Part shown: positions 26,311 to 37,400 of the stretch, piece by piece
Layout: every line of letters begins with the position of its first letter
Numbering within the stretch: the stretch's first letter is position 1
NCBI GenBank assembly: GCA_020831865.1
Contig: JAFIFT010000016.1
Location: 86,780-135,000 of the forward strand
Origin: Legionellaceae bacterium
Lineage (GTDB): Bacteria; Pseudomonadota; Gammaproteobacteria; Legionellales; Legionellaceae
Direction: 5' to 3'
Length of the DNA: 48,221 bases
Program-made: the position numbers and the translations under genes
Notes under the pieces: generated by a model
Database searches by the model: none
Told to the model about the DNA's origin: nothing
Seen by the model: the letters and a program-made list of their open reading frames with translations, nothing else

Positions 26311-26497
26311 TACCTGCCTTCTGTGTTAATAAAGTTTTAATCCTGGCAATTCCCCGTCGTATATTTTTCACCATATGCGTTTTCGCCAGTGAACCAGTAC
26401 TGGCTTTCAGGCGCAACTGGAATTGCTCTTTTCGTAATTCAAGCAATTTTACATTGAGTTCTTCAATGCTTAATTTTTTTAATTCATGCACTTTCAT
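26294..26497 (-). CDS. rpmC: 50S ribosomal protein L29
   Basis: 67 residues, '[20 protein letters not shown]', a two-helix protein near the tunnel exit that helps bind trigger factor and SRP. Its start overlaps the rplP stop (TAATG). Confidence 0.96.
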   Translation of the reverse strand: MKVHELKKLSIEELNVKLLELRKEQFQLRLKASTGSLAKTHMVKNIRRGIARIKTLLTQKAGNDHAE

Positions 26498-26910
26498 TAC
26501 ATCACCTCTCTTTCGGCAAAGGCAACCTTAAAGGGCAGCTTGGCTTTGGCAAGATCAAAAGCCTGTTGTGCCAGCTCACGGCTCACCCCTTCCATTTCAA
26601 ATAAAATTTTTCCAGGTTGAATTTGCGCGACCCAGTACTCCACACTACCTTTTCCTTTCCCCTGGCGTACTTCCAGAGGCTTCTGGGTAATGGGCTTATC
26701 AGGAAACACCCGAATCCAGATTTTTCCACCCCGTTTAATATGTCGTGTCATCGCACGCCGGGCAGATTCAATCTGTCGAGCCGTTAAGCGTCCGCGCTCG
26801 ACCGCCTTCATACCAAACTCACCGAAACTCACACTACTGCCTCGATGTGCAAGACCTCGGTTGCGGCCTTTCATTTGCTTTCTATATTTTGTTCGCTTTG
26901 GCTGTAACAT
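26497..26910 (-). CDS. rplP: 50S ribosomal protein L16
   Basis: 137 residues beginning [19 protein letters not shown]. '[27 protein letters not shown]' (shown here only as a guide) spans the conserved central loop. L16 organises the A-site and peptidyl-transferase region. It lies between rpsC and rpmC. Confidence 0.97.
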   Translation of the reverse strand: MLQPKRTKYRKQMKGRNRGLAHRGSSVSFGEFGMKAVERGRLTARQIESARRAMTRHIKRGGKIWIRVFPDKPITQKPLEVRQGKGKGSVEYWVAQIQPGKILFEMEGVSRELAQQAFDLAKAKLPFKVAFAEREVM

Positions 26911-26923
26911 TAGCTAACCCCAA

Positions 26924-27580
26924 TTATTTGTCTTGCTCAGAAGCACGTTGTTTCTGAGGAAGTACTTCGCCTTTGAAAATCCAAACTTTAACCCCGATGA
27001 TTCCATACGTGGTTTTAGCTTCAGCAGTTCCATAATCTATATCAGCACGGAAGGTATGCAAAGGAACGCGGCCCTCTCTGTACCATTCACTTCGCGCGAT
27101 CTCAGCACCACCCAAACGACCACTGACACAAATCTTGATTCCTTTGGCACCGGCTTTCATGGCAGAACCAACGGCACGTTTCATCGCACGTCGGAACATT
27201 ACCCGCTGTTCCAACTGCTGTGCTATATTCTCCGCAACCAGAGTGGAATCCAATTCTGGTTTTTTGACTTCTTCAATATTCAGATGCGAGGGAACCCCAA
27301 GGAAGGAACTAATCTCATTTCGCAGCGATTCTATTCCTCCCCCTTTTTTACCAATAATAACCCCTGGTCTGGCGCTTTTGATAATAACATTGGCACTGTT
27401 GGGGGCTCTTTTAATTTCAATCGAGCTCACGGCGGCGGAATATAGTTTCTTCTTGAGATGCTTACGCAGATTGATATCTTCATTGAGCAATTTTGCGTAG
27501 TTGCTACCCGCATACCAGGTTGACTTCCAGCCTTTAATAATACCTAAGCGAATGCCTATTGGATTGACTTTTTGACCCAT
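26924..27580 (-). CDS. rpsC: 30S ribosomal protein S3
   Basis: 218 residues, shorter than the 233 of E. coli because of a shorter C-terminal tail. It begins [18 protein letters not shown], has a KH-type domain ('[16 protein letters not shown]'), and keeps '[20 protein letters not shown]' on the mRNA-entry side. The C-terminus is '[13 protein letters not shown]'. Confidence 0.97.
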   Translation of the reverse strand: MGQKVNPIGIRLGIIKGWKSTWYAGSNYAKLLNEDINLRKHLKKKLYSAAVSSIEIKRAPNSANVIIKSARPGVIIGKKGGGIESLRNEISSFLGVPSHLNIEEVKKPELDSTLVAENIAQQLEQRVMFRRAMKRAVGSAMKAGAKGIKICVSGRLGGAEIARSEWYREGRVPLHTFRADIDYGTAEAKTTYGIIGVKVWIFKGEVLPQKQRASEQDK

Positions 27581-27582
27581 GA

Positions 27583-27918
27583 TTATACCTCGTCAGAAAC
27601 GGTGATGGTGATATGGCATCTTCTCTTGGTGATTCTGTCACCACGGCCTTTAGCCCTGGGAGACATTCTCTTGAGCGAAGGAGCCTCATCAACAAAAACC
27701 TTATTGAGTTTAAGCTCATCAACATCTGAACCAAGATTGTTCTCAGCATTGGCTACCGCGGACTGAAGCAGCTTGTGCATAATCTCCGCGCCTTTTTTAG
27801 GTGTAAATTTCAATACATCTAATGCCTTTGCAACTTGCATGTTGCGGATGAGATCCGCAACAAGACGGCCTTTTTGAGGCGACAATGGTGCATGTTTTAA
27901 TCGTGCTGTAATTTCCAT
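27583..27918 (-). CDS. rplV: 50S ribosomal protein L22
   Basis: 111 residues. The tunnel-reaching beta-hairpin '[20 protein letters not shown]' shows no deletion of the kind linked to macrolide resistance. It follows rpsS by nine bases. Confidence 0.97.
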   Translation of the reverse strand: MEITARLKHAPLSPQKGRLVADLIRNMQVAKALDVLKFTPKKGAEIMHKLLQSAVANAENNLGSDVDELKLNKVFVDEAPSLKRMSPRAKGRGDRITKRRCHITITVSDEV

Positions 27919-27927
27919 CTCAACCCC

Positions 27928-28206
27928 TTACTTACCTTTGGCCTTTCTGTCACCAGCGTGGCCTTTGAACGTACGAGTTTGTGAAAACTCACCAAGCTTA
28001 TGACCGACCATATTATCAGTGATAAAAACAGGCACATGCTGTTTGCCATTATGTACAGCGATCGTCAGGCCTATCATATCTGGACTTATGGTAGAACGGC
28101 GCGACCAGGTTTTGATAGGCCGTTTATCTTTTGCTGCCACAGCAGCATCTACTTTTTTTTGCAGATGGTGGTCTATAAATGGACCTTTTCTTAAGGAACG
28201 AGTCAC
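27928..28206 (-). CDS. rpsS: 30S ribosomal protein S19
   Basis: 92 residues, as in E. coli. '[19 protein letters not shown]' and '[19 protein letters not shown]' are diagnostic. S19 forms the 30S head with S13. Confidence 0.97.
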   Translation of the reverse strand: MTRSLRKGPFIDHHLQKKVDAAVAAKDKRPIKTWSRRSTISPDMIGLTIAVHNGKQHVPVFITDNMVGHKLGEFSQTRTFKGHAGDRKAKGK

Positions 28207-28222
28207 TTTTCTATCCTCTTAA

Positions 28223-29053
28223 TTACTTACGTTTTTTTGAACGTCTAACAATAAACTTATCAGTACGCTTATTTTTTCGGGTTTTATAGCCTTTGGTCGG
28301 GATACCCCAAGGAGTAACCGGGTGACGTCCTCCAGAGGTTCTGCCTTCACCACCACCATGCGGGTGGTCAACCGGGTTCATGGCTACACCACGCACCGTT
28401 GGTCTCACCCCTCGCCAGCGCTTGGCACCCGCTTTACCGAGGGCACGCAGACTATGTTCGCTGTTGCTGACTTCGCCGATAACTGCCCGACAGAGCGCAT
28501 GGATTTTACGTATTTCGCCGGAACGCAATTTAATGGTGACGTAACTGCCTTCCTTTGCTACTAATTGACCACTACAGCCAGCACTGCGTAAAAACTGAGC
28601 GCCTTTTGCTACTTTCAGTTCGACGCAATGTACGGTTGTTCCTACCGGTATATTTTTCAGGGGTAGGCAATTACCCGTTGCAATGGCGACATTTTCACCA
28701 CTTAGCAGGGTATCACCGGCTTTAATGCCGGCTGGCGCAATAATGTAGCGTTTTTCACCATCATTGTAAATGAGTAAGGCAATTAACGCACTACGGTTCG
28801 GATCATATTCTATACGCTCTACGCGTGCTTCAATATTATCCTTGTTACGCTTAAAGTCAATGATACGATATTTCACTTTTGAGCCGCCACCAATATGGCG
28901 TACGGTGATACGGCCGGTATTATTTCGGCCACCGGTTTTACTCAGTTTTTCTACCAACGATGCCTCAGGTTTCCCTTTATGGATATTGGTATGCTTTACG
29001 CGTATCTCTCCCCGTTTTCCGGGAGAGGTTGGTTTTGATTTTAACAATGCCAT
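28223..29053 (-). CDS. rplB: 50S ribosomal protein L2
   Basis: 276 residues. Contains an N-terminal OB-like part and the C-terminal signature '[20 protein letters not shown]', whose histidine lies near the peptidyl-transferase centre. The C-terminus is '[11 protein letters not shown]'. Confidence 0.98.
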   Translation of the reverse strand: MALLKSKPTSPGKRGEIRVKHTNIHKGKPEASLVEKLSKTGGRNNTGRITVRHIGGGSKVKYRIIDFKRNKDNIEARVERIEYDPNRSALIALLIYNDGEKRYIIAPAGIKAGDTLLSGENVAIATGNCLPLKNIPVGTTVHCVELKVAKGAQFLRSAGCSGQLVAKEGSYVTIKLRSGEIRKIHALCRAVIGEVSNSEHSLRALGKAGAKRWRGVRPTVRGVAMNPVDHPHGGGEGRTSGGRHPVTPWGIPTKGYKTRKNKRTDKFIVRRSKKRK

Positions 29054-29064
29054 GTCAAGCCGCC

Positions 29065-29361
29065 TTATTCACTAACAGTAAAGTCAATATCATATTCAGG
29101 AAAGAGGGTTACATAGGCCTTTTTCCAGTCACTGCGCTTCCCCTCTCTTTGGCGGAAGCGTTTGGTTTTCCCTTTCATATTGACAGTCGTAACATCTTTT
29201 ACTTTTACATTAAACAGCTGTTCAACCGCTGCTTTTATTTCACTTTTTGTCGCATTGGGCAGGACCTTGAAGGTGAACTGCTTGAGTTTATCCGCTACCG
29301 CTGTTGCTTTTTCGGAAATATGAGGTTGTTTCAGTATCATCAAGACTCGTTCAGGATTCAT
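29065..29361 (-). CDS. rplW: 50S ribosomal protein L23
   Basis: 98 residues, beginning [20 protein letters not shown]. The loop '[20 protein letters not shown]' is typical. L23 is the docking site for trigger factor and SRP at the exit. It overlaps rplD by four bases (ATGA). Confidence 0.97.
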   Translation of the reverse strand: MNPERVLMILKQPHISEKATAVADKLKQFTFKVLPNATKSEIKAAVEQLFNVKVKDVTTVNMKGKTKRFRQREGKRSDWKKAYVTLFPEYDIDFTVSE

Positions 29362-29963
29362 TGTAATCTCTCCTCAATATTCTTCAGTGCGTCTACCGTC
29401 ATAACAATGTTATCAAAGGACAGCAGATCTACAGGATTCAGAGCCGCAATATCAATGACATCATACTGACGCAAATTACGTGAACCAAGATACTCATTCG
29501 CATTAAGTTCAAAGGTAATAACCAGAGCATTGCTCAACGCCAGCTCATTCATTTTGGCAATAAAATCTTTTGTTCGTGGACTTCCGATTTGAAAATCACT
29601 GACAATGTGCAGTCGCTTTTGTCTGATTAGCTCTGACAAAATACTGCGCAAGGCTCGCACATACATTTTTTTATTGATTTTTTGTGTATAGTCTCGCTTT
29701 TTAGAAGCAAAAGTTACGCCACCACTACGCCATATAGGGCTGCGAATCGTTCCTGCCCGTGCCCGGCCGGTTCCCTTTTGCTTCCAGGGTTTTCGCCCAC
29801 CACCGCGTACTTCAGAACGGGTTTTCTGGGCACTGTTTCCAGAGCGCAGCGAATTTAATTGCGCGGTTACTGCCTGATGGATTAAACCTTCATTGTACAA
29901 ATATTCAAAAACACTGGTGTCAACATCCACACTGGTCTTGGTATCAATGGTTTGCAGATTCAT
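29358..29963 (-). CDS. rplD: 50S ribosomal protein L4
   Basis: 201 residues, as in E. coli. The tunnel loop has '[20 protein letters not shown]'. In E. coli L4 also represses the S10 operon through its leader; a leader hairpin candidate exists here at 31037-31059. Its start overlaps the rplC stop (TAATG). Confidence 0.97.
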   Translation of the reverse strand: MNLQTIDTKTSVDVDTSVFEYLYNEGLIHQAVTAQLNSLRSGNSAQKTRSEVRGGGRKPWKQKGTGRARAGTIRSPIWRSGGVTFASKKRDYTQKINKKMYVRALRSILSELIRQKRLHIVSDFQIGSPRTKDFIAKMNELALSNALVITFELNANEYLGSRNLRQYDVIDIAALNPVDLLSFDNIVMTVDALKNIEERLQ

Positions 29964-30613
29964 TATTCAATCTCCTTTGGAGCTTTAACACTGTGTGTTA
30001 TCTCAAGCTTTGTTCCCGGCGCTCCAGGAATAGCACCGCGTACCAACAATAGATTACGCTCAGCATCAAGACGCACCAGCTTTAATTTCTGTACGGTACA
30101 GCGCTTGTTTCCCATATGACCAGCCATCTTTTTGCCCTTGAATACCCGTCCAGGGGTCTGATTCTGACCAATGGAACCAGGGGCGCGATGGGAAAGAGAG
30201 TTACCATGCGTGGCATCTTGTGTGCGGAAATTATGTCGTTTGACAGCACCAGCAAAACCTTTTCCTTTCGATGTTCCTGCCACATCAACGTATTGTCCTT
30301 CTTGGAAGACATCGCTCACGGAAAGTGTTTGCCCCAAATCAAAGCCTTCTACCGAGTCGACACGGAATTCGGCAATGATATCGCCCGCCTCGACCTTGGC
30401 ACGAGCAAAGTGCCCTGCTTCCGGCTTGCTGAGCCGGCTTGCTTTTTTAGTACCACCAGTAAGTTGGATCGCATTGTACTTGTGTTTTTCCGCATGCTTA
30501 ATATCAGAGACACGGTTGGGAACAACTTCAATAACCGACACATGCTCAGCTTTACCCTCATCCAGAAAAATGCGAGTGGAACCAATTTTGTGTCCTAATA
30601 ATCCTATGGCCAT
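29963..30613 (-). CDS. rplC: 50S ribosomal protein L3
   Basis: 216 residues. '[20 protein letters not shown]' and '[20 protein letters not shown]' are the loop that approaches the peptidyl-transferase centre; the glutamine that PrmB methylates lies in the latter. Follows rpsJ by 30 bases. Confidence 0.97.
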   Translation of the reverse strand: MAIGLLGHKIGSTRIFLDEGKAEHVSVIEVVPNRVSDIKHAEKHKYNAIQLTGGTKKASRLSKPEAGHFARAKVEAGDIIAEFRVDSVEGFDLGQTLSVSDVFQEGQYVDVAGTSKGKGFAGAVKRHNFRTQDATHGNSLSHRAPGSIGQNQTPGRVFKGKKMAGHMGNKRCTVQKLKLVRLDAERNLLLVRGAIPGAPGTKLEITHSVKAPKEIE

Positions 30614-30643
30614 CTTAACACCTCGTTAGGAATTCTATTTTAA

Positions 30644-30964
30644 CTACTTATCATCCAGGCTGATTTGTACATCAACCCCTGCTGCCAAATCAAGCTTCAT
30701 AAGCGCATCAACGGTTTTTTCAGTGGGATGCATAATCACAACCAAGCGCTTGTGCGTACGAATTTCGTATTGATCACGCGCATCTTTATTTACGTGCGGT
30801 GAAATCAAAACGGTAAATTTTTCTTTTTTTACCGGCAGCGGTATCGGACCACGGATTTGTGCGCCTGTTCGTTTCGCTGTTTCAACGATTTCTGCCACAG
30901 AAACATCAATTAACCGGTGATCAAAGGATTTCAATCTAATGCGAATATTTTGACTATTACTCAT
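30644..30964 (-). CDS. rpsJ: 30S ribosomal protein S10 / NusE
   Basis: 106 residues. '[20 protein letters not shown]' and '[20 protein letters not shown]' identify S10, which also acts as NusE in antitermination with NusB. First gene of the S10 cluster. Here it follows fusA directly, with no tufA in between. Confidence 0.98.
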   Translation of the reverse strand: MSNSQNIRIRLKSFDHRLIDVSVAEIVETAKRTGAQIRGPIPLPVKKEKFTVLISPHVNKDARDQYEIRTHKRLVVIMHPTEKTVDALMKLDLAAGVDVQISLDDK

Positions 30965-31036
30965 TGTTCTTACTCAATTATTAAGCTTCGAAACTGCCGC
31001 TCACAATGCGACCACCCTTACTGTTAAAGAATTTGC

Positions 31037-31059
31037 GTTACAGGCCTTTAGCCTGCAAC
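31037..31059 (-). promoter_or_regulatory. hairpin in the rpsJ leader
   Basis: gttacaggc (31037-31045) and gcctgcaac (31051-31059) pair over nine positions, one of them G-T in the minus-strand RNA, with a five-base loop. It lies about 75 bases before rpsJ. It may be part of an L4-responsive S10 leader, but I cannot match it to the known E. coli structure. Confidence 0.4.
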
Positions 31060-31214
31060 CACCTCTGACTCAAGCATGTTTCACGACAAAAATCAGTGGA
31101 CTGAATTTGACGGCTTGATATTTATTTCAAAAATAAAAGTCAGATAACATCTATAATCTGTTTATCTCCAAATGTGGAGCTTTGCCTAATGTTGATTGAG
31201 CAAGCCCTCACTTG

Positions 31215-31252
31215 AATTGAGTGCGACATTATCACACATGTCGCATTCAATT
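31215..31252 (-). terminator. 15-bp hairpin just downstream of fusA
   Basis: aattgagtgcgacat (31215-31229) pairs with atgtcgcattcaatt (31238-31252) at 14 of 15 positions, with one mismatch or wobble and an eight-base loop. It starts 12 bases after the fusA stop. No T-run follows on the transcribed strand, so it may protect or process the 3' end, or terminate only partly. Confidence 0.5.
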
Positions 31253-31264
31253 GCCACTATATTT

Positions 31265-33349
31265 TTACTGCTTTTTAATGATAGCCTCAGCAATATTAGC
31301 TGGCGCTTCCGCATACTTGGCAAATTCCATGGTATACGTTGCACGACCTTGTGTAGCTGAACGCAAATCAGTGGAATAGCCAAACATTTCAGCTAAAGGC
31401 ACTTCCGCAAGGATAACACGACCTGCCGGTGACTCATCCATACCCTGCAGTACGCCACGTCTTCTGTTCAGATCGCCCATGACATCGCCCATGTAATCTT
31501 CAGGTGTCACTACCTCAACTTTCATGATGGGTTCCAGAAGAACCGGTTTGGCTTTTGCCGCACCCTGCTTAAAGCCCATGGAACCGGCGATTTTAAAGGC
31601 CATTTCACTGGAATCCACTTCATGGAAAGAACCATCAAACAAGGTTACTTTGACATCAACCACCGGATAACCGGCGATCACCCCATTTTGCATCTGCTCT
31701 TGAATCCCTTTGTCAACGGCTGGAATGTACTCTCTGGGGATGACACCACCCACAATTGAGTTAACAAATTCGTAGCCGGCACCAGGTTCCTGAGGCTCGA
31801 TCTTTAGAACAACGTGTCCATATTGACCACGACCACCGGATTGACGGACAAACTTGCCTTCCTGCTCGACCGCCTGTTTGATGCTTTCGCGATAGGCCAC
31901 CTGGGGTTTGCCGACGTTGGCTTCTACGTTGAATTCACGCTTCATTCGGTCCACGATAATTTCCAGATGCAATTCGCCCATTCCTTGAATGATCGTTTGT
32001 CCGGACTCTTCATCAGTATGCACTCGGAATGACGGATCTTCTTGAGCCAGTTTGCCAAGCGCAATGGACATTTTTTCCTGGTCGGCTTTCGTTTTGGGCT
32101 CTACCGCTACGGCAATAACTGGATCGGGGAAATCCATCCGCTCAAGGGTCACCACTTTGCTGATATCACAAAGGGTATCACCGGTAGTCACACTCTTCAG
32201 ACCTACAGCCGCGGCAATGTCACCAGCACGCACTTCTTTAATTTCTTCGCGGGAATTAGCATGCATTTGCAGCAGGCGGCCAATCCGCTCTTTTTTGCCT
32301 TTTACCGGATTAAACACGGTATCACCGCTCTTTAACACGCCTGAATATACCCGAAAGTAGGTCAGGTTCCCCACAAAGGGATCAGTTGCAATTTTAAAAG
32401 CCAAAGCGGAAAAGGGTTCATCATAACCGGCTTTACGTTTGACTTCGTTGCCATCATCGTCGATTCCACGGATAGCGGGAATTTCAGTTGGTGAAGGCAA
32501 ATAGTCAATTACACCATCAAGCACCGCCTGAACCCCTTTATTTTTGAAGGCAGAGCCACAAAAAACCGCCACAATTTCATTGGCAATGGTGCGGGCACGC
32601 AAGGCTGCTTTGATATCAGCTTCCGTAAAGTCCTCACCCTCAAGATATTTTTCCATTAACTCTTCTGATGCCTCGGCAGCAGCCTCTATCAGCTTGTGCC
32701 GGTATTCTTCCGCCTGGGCTTGCAGGCTATCCGGGATGGGGGAGTACTGAAAGGTCATCCCTTTATTGTCTTCATCCCAATGAATGGCTTTCATTTTAAC
32801 CAAGTCAATGACGCCTTTAAATTCTTCCTCAGCACCAATGGGTAATTGCACAACCACAGGATTGGAACCCAAACGTTTTTTAATCTGCTCCACCACGCGC
32901 AGGAAATTAGCCCCCATGCGATCCATTTTGTTGACAAAAACCAGGCGGGGTACGCCATATTTATCGGCTTGACGCCACACGGTTTCCGACTGTGGCTCCA
33001 CGCCCGATACGGAATCAAAGACCACGACCGCACCATCCAGTACACGTAGTGAGCGTTCTACCTCAATCATAAAGTCAACGTGACCAGGGGTATCAATAAT
33101 ATTGACCCGGTGTCGTTTATACTGTTGATCCATGCCCGACCAATAACAGGTCGTCGCAGCAGAGGTAATAGTGATTCCACGCTCCTGCTCCTGTACCATC
33201 CAGTCCATTGTGGCCGCACCGTCGTGGACTTCACCAATTTTATGGGACATTCCGGTATAGAATAAAACCCGTTCCGTGGTGGTGGTTTTACCGGCATCAA
33301 CGTGTGCGGCAATACCGATGTTGCGATAGAGATCTAATGATGTAGACAC
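31265..33349 (-). CDS. fusA: elongation factor G
   Basis: 694 residues, against 704 in E. coli. The GTPase motifs are '[12 protein letters not shown]' (G1), 'DTPGHVDF' (G3) and 'NKMDR' (G4), followed by domains II-V to the C-terminal 'AEAIIKKQ'. I chose GTG 33349, which has AGGGG six bases upstream and gives the normal N-terminus; the open frame reaches back to 33475 without homologous sequence. EF-G drives translocation and ribosome recycling. Third gene of the str operon. Confidence 0.98.
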   Translation of the reverse strand: MSTSLDLYRNIGIAAHVDAGKTTTTERVLFYTGMSHKIGEVHDGAATMDWMVQEQERGITITSAATTCYWSGMDQQYKRHRVNIIDTPGHVDFMIEVERSLRVLDGAVVVFDSVSGVEPQSETVWRQADKYGVPRLVFVNKMDRMGANFLRVVEQIKKRLGSNPVVVQLPIGAEEEFKGVIDLVKMKAIHWDEDNKGMTFQYSPIPDSLQAQAEEYRHKLIEAAAEASEELMEKYLEGEDFTEADIKAALRARTIANEIVAVFCGSAFKNKGVQAVLDGVIDYLPSPTEIPAIRGIDDDGNEVKRKAGYDEPFSALAFKIATDPFVGNLTYFRVYSGVLKSGDTVFNPVKGKKERIGRLLQMHANSREEIKEVRAGDIAAAVGLKSVTTGDTLCDISKVVTLERMDFPDPVIAVAVEPKTKADQEKMSIALGKLAQEDPSFRVHTDEESGQTIIQGMGELHLEIIVDRMKREFNVEANVGKPQVAYRESIKQAVEQEGKFVRQSGGRGQYGHVVLKIEPQEPGAGYEFVNSIVGGVIPREYIPAVDKGIQEQMQNGVIAGYPVVDVKVTLFDGSFHEVDSSEMAFKIAGSMGFKQGAAKAKPVLLEPIMKVEVVTPEDYMGDVMGDLNRRRGVLQGMDESPAGRVILAEVPLAEMFGYSTDLRSATQGRATYTMEFAKYAEAPANIAEAIIKKQ

Positions 33350-33365
33350 GGTTAACCCCTTTTTG

Positions 33366-33890
33366 TTAATTCCATCTAAAATGCGCAAAGGCCTGGTTTG
33401 CTTTTGCCATTTTATGGGTATCTTCACGTTTTTTGACGGCGGAGCCTTTATTTTCAAAGGCATCCATGAGTTCACCGGCCAGGCGCATCATCATTCCTTT
33501 CTCGCCACGGGCGCGAGCGGCTTTGACGATCCAGCGCATTCCCAGGGCGATGCTTCTGTCCGTTCGGACTTCCACAGGAACCTGATAGGTTGCACCGCCA
33601 ACTCGGCGTGAGCGAACTTCAACCGAAGGGCGGACATTGGCAAGCGCTTTCTCAAACATGGCAAGAACCGATGAACTGTTTCCGGCATCCGCATCATCGG
33701 CAGCGGATTCCGATTTTTTGAGTTTGGCAACGCGGTCCTGCAGGATGTCAAGTGCACCGTATACGATCTTTTCCGCAACGGATTTTTTACCACTGATCAT
33801 TAATACATTCATAAATTTGGCGAGAATTTCACTATTTAACTTTGGGTCAGGTAAAATTTCGCGTTTTGGTACTTCACGTCTTCTAGGCAT
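33366..33890 (-). CDS. rpsG: 30S ribosomal protein S7, with internal insertion
   Basis: 174 residues. The standard S7 N-terminus ([17 protein letters not shown]) and the signature '[18 protein letters not shown]' are present. About 18 extra residues, Ser/Ala/Asp-rich ('[15 protein letters not shown]'), lie between 'ILQDRV' and '[10 protein letters not shown]' (roughly residues 56-74), where E. coli S7 has a short loop. The C-terminus ends at 'AFAHFRWN', as in the shorter S7 form. Confidence 0.97.
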   Translation of the reverse strand: MPRRREVPKREILPDPKLNSEILAKFMNVLMISGKKSVAEKIVYGALDILQDRVAKLKKSESAADDADAGNSSSVLAMFEKALANVRPSVEVRSRRVGGATYQVPVEVRTDRSIALGMRWIVKAARARGEKGMMMRLAGELMDAFENKGSAVKKREDTHKMAKANQAFAHFRWN

Positions 33891-33913
33891 GGTAATTTCC
33901 TACACTATATATA

Positions 33914-34294
33914 TTATTTCTTGTCTTTAGGTCTTTTGGTACCGTATTTGGAACGACCTTGTTTGCGGTCATTGACCCCTTGTGTATCCAAGGCTCCGCG
34001 CACAGTATGGTATCGAACCCCAGGTAAATCCTTGACACGACCGCCACGGATGAGCACCACGGAGTGTTCCTGCAGGTTGTGCCCTTCACCACCGATGTAG
34101 GACGACACCTCATACCCATTGGTCAGTCGTACCCGAGCTACCTTTCTCATCGCCGAGTTAGGTTTCTTCGGGGTAGTGGTATAGACTCTGGTACAAACAC
34201 CTCTTCGCTGAGGACATGCTTCCAGCGCCGGCACATTACTTTTTTTCTTTGCATCTGTGCGCGGTTTTCTCACCAGCTGATTAATTGTAGCCAT
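33914..34294 (-). CDS. rpsL: 30S ribosomal protein S12
   Basis: 126 residues. The decoding-centre loops '[15 protein letters not shown]' and '[13 protein letters not shown]' are wild type at the lysines whose change gives streptomycin resistance. First gene of the str operon, with a clear promoter upstream. Confidence 0.98.
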   Translation of the reverse strand: MATINQLVRKPRTDAKKKSNVPALEACPQRRGVCTRVYTTTPKKPNSAMRKVARVRLTNGYEVSSYIGGEGHNLQEHSVVLIRGGRVKDLPGVRYHTVRGALDTQGVNDRKQGRSKYGTKRPKDKK

Positions 34295-34343
34295 TTTTAC
34301 TCCGAACGTTCACAAAAGTATTTTTAAAATATAAAGAGGCCGG

Positions 34344-34372
34344 ATCTTATAAAGCTATGACCAATTTGTCAA
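34344..34372 (-). promoter_or_regulatory. sigma70 promoter of the str operon (rpsL-rpsG-fusA)
   Basis: On the minus strand a perfect TTGACA (34367-34372) is followed after exactly 17 bases by TAAGAT (34344-34349). An AT-rich stretch leads to the rpsL start about 50 bases on. Confidence 0.75.
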
Positions 34373-34443
34373 GTTTTATCCTATACATCACGCATCAGGA
34401 TTTGCACCCCCCGGGGCGGCCGAGTAAAGGTCAAAAACTTGGT

Positions 34444-34473
34444 GGATATCCGCTGCCAGGCATACGGATATCC
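34444..34473 (-). terminator. hairpin after rpoC, probable rpoBC terminator
   Basis: ggatatccg (34444-34452) and cggatatcc (34465-34473) are perfect nine-base arms with a 12-base loop. On the transcribed strand a TTTTT follows about six bases after the stem. It lies 20 bases past the rpoC stop and before the str promoter. Confidence 0.55.
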
Positions 34474-34492
34474 GTCTGGTCATATCCCGTCT

Positions 34493-37400
34493 CTACTGCT
34501 CATTGTTATCCGCATTAAGCGCTTCACTCAAGGCATGCTGCACCTCGCTGGCCGTTACCGCAGCCGATGGGGCTTCATGTACATGATACGCTGCCTTGGC
34601 GCGTTTTGCTTTGCGCTTCTGGTGGTAGGCATAGCCCGTTCCGGCAGGAATCAACCTGCCCACCATCACATTTTCCTTTAAGCCACGTAACTCATCTATT
34701 TTACCGCTAACCGCTGCCTCCGTCAGCACCCGGGTCGTTTCCTGAAACGAGGCGGCTGAGACAAAGGATTCTGTCGCCAGTGACGCTTTGGTTATCCCCA
34801 ATAGTATGGGGGTTCCGCTGGCCGGCATCTTACTGGCACTGACCAAGGCATCATTTTCTTGCAGCATGATGCTTTCTTCCACTTGCTCTCCGACCAGGAA
34901 TTTTGAGTCCCCGGTAGAGCTGATGATTCGCTTACGCAGGGTCTGTCGCACAATCGTCTCAATATGCTTATCGTTAATTTTTACCCCTTGCAGGCGGTAA
35001 ACATCCTGTACTTCATTCACGATATAATTAGCCAGTGCCCCCACTCCCAGCAAGCGCAGTATATCATGCGGGTTCAGCGGACCATCAGCTATCACTTCAC
35101 CACGCTCGACATGCTCACCTTCAAATACCGAGATATGGCGCCATTTCGGTATCAGCTCTTCATGGGTCACATTATTCTCACCACTGATAATCAAGCGCCG
35201 TTTACCTTTGGTTTCTTTGCCAAAGCTCACCACCCCGGAAAGTTCCGCCATCACAGCCGAATCTTTGGGTTTGCGTGCTTCAAACAAATCCGCGACCCGC
35301 GGCAGACCACCAGTAATATCACGTGTTTTGGAGCGTTCCTGCGGTATACGTGCAATCACATCACCGACACCAATGCTTTGGCCATCTTCAAAATTCACCA
35401 CGGCATCTACGGGCAGATAGTACTGGGCGGGCACGTTGGTACCGGCCAGGAAAATATCATCGCCCTTTTCATCCACCAGCTTCACCATTGGCTTCATGTC
35501 GCGGCTTATGGAACTGCGTTGGATTGCATCAATTACCACGATATTGCTCAAACCGGTCAGTTCATCCGTTTGGCGGTTCATGGTAATACCATCAATCAGG
35601 TCGACAAATTTTATCTTTCCGCTGACTTCAGATACGACTGGATGCGTATGTGGATCCCAGGTCGCAATGACTTGTCCGGCTTCAACACTGGAGCCATCTG
35701 CCACACTGATCACCGCTCCATAAGGCAGCTTGTAGCGCTCACGCTCACGACCAAAATCATCGATAATAGAAACCTCTCCCGAACGGGAAACAGCTACCAG
35801 ATTGCCATTGGCATGCTGCACTGTTTTAATATTATGCAGTCGAATACCACCCTTGCTCTTGGTCTGGATATTGTTGGCCGCAGTCGAACGCGATGCCGCA
35901 CCACCGATGTGGAAGGTCCGCATGGTCAGCTGTGTCCCTGGTTCACCAATCGATTGCGCAGCTATGATACCAACCGCCTCACCTGTATTCACCAGGTGTC
36001 CACGCGCCAGGTCCCGGCCATAACAGCGGGCACATAAACCGTAACGGGTTTCACAGGTGATAGGAGACCGTACCAGTACCTGGTCGATACCTAATTGTTC
36101 AATTTTATAGACCCAGTCCTCATCCAGCAAGGTTCCGGCAGGAGCCACAACCTCATCCGTGCCCGGCTTGACAATGTCACGCGCTGTTACCCGGCCTAGC
36201 ACTCGTTCATGCAAGGGTTCGACAATATCCCCGCCCTCAATCAACGGCTGCATCAGAATACCCTCACTGGTACCGCAATCAAGCTGGGTAATCACCACAT
36301 CTTGAGCCACGTCTACCAATCTTCGCGTCAAATAACCAGAGTTAGCGGTTTTAAGCGCTGTATCGGCCAAACCTTTGCGCGCGCCATGCGTAGAAATAAA
36401 GTACTGGAATACATTCAAGCCTTCGCGAAAGTTTGCCGTAATGGGCGTTTCAATAATCGAACCATCCGGTGCGGCCATCAAGCCACGCATACCGGCCAGC
36501 TGGCGAATCTGAGCGGCAGAGCCCCGCGCACCCGAATCTGCCATCATGAAGATCGGATTAAAAGAGGGTTGTTGCTGGCTCTTGCCGTCACTGTCGGTAA
36601 CCGTCTCGGTGGCAATCTTGGCCATCATGGACTTGGCCACAAGTTCGTTCGTGCGGGACCAGATATCAATGACTTTATTATAGCGCTCCCCATTGGTAAC
36701 CAAACCGGAACGGTACTGGGCTTCTATCTCGCGGACTTCGTTATCGGCATCGTCGATAATGCTGGTTTTTTCTTCAGGAATCTCCATATCATCGATACCA
36801 ATCGATGCTCCCGCCCGGGTGGCGTATTTAAAACCGGTATACATCAGCTGATCAGCGAAAATCACCGTTTCTTTCAGCCCAAATTTTCGGTAGCACAGGT
36901 CGATGACTTTGGATACCGCTTTTTTGGTCATGACGGTGTTTAATACGTCATAGGACATTCCCTTGGGAAGAATCTGCGACAAAATAGAACGCCCCACTGT
37001 GGTGTCAAGCATTTTATAGGGCGGATCCTCTGGGTTCAGACTGTTGTCTACCGGGATGCGGACTTTAATTTTGGCATGAATGTCCACGAGACCAGCGTCA
37101 TAGAAATTCTGCGCCTCCACCGGAGAGACAAAGACTTTGCCTTCCCCCTTGGCATTCACTTTTTCCCGGGTCAAATAGTAGAGCCCCAATACCACATCCT
37201 GACTGGGTACGATAATAGGCTCACCACTTGCCGGAGATAAAATATTGTTGGTCGACATCATGAGGGAACGCGCTTCCAACTGTGCCTCAATGGTCAAGGG
37301 CACGTGTACCGCCATTTGGTCCCCGTCAAAGTCGGCATTATAAGCCGTACATACCAAGGGATGCAGCTGTATTGCCTTGCCTTCGATTAAGACCGGCTCA

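Larger units (their letters stand above)
30965..31264. other. fusA-rpsJ spacer where tufA usually lies
   Basis: These 300 bases carry no tuf gene or tuf remnant that I can see. They contain one strong hairpin beyond fusA (31215-31252) and a smaller one nearer rpsJ (31037-31059). No convincing sigma70 promoter stands out, so rpsJ may be read from the str promoter or from a weak site; TTGAGT-17-TAAAGG on the minus strand is the best pair I found and is poor. Confidence 0.6.

Noticed and set aside
33914-34294. Streptomycin-resistance substitutions in S12
   Set aside because: The lysines in both decoding loops are wild type.
34964-36037. A 357-residue plus-strand open frame antisense to rpoC
   Set aside because: Composition is a shadow of the strongly conserved rpoC codons; the translation has no domain.
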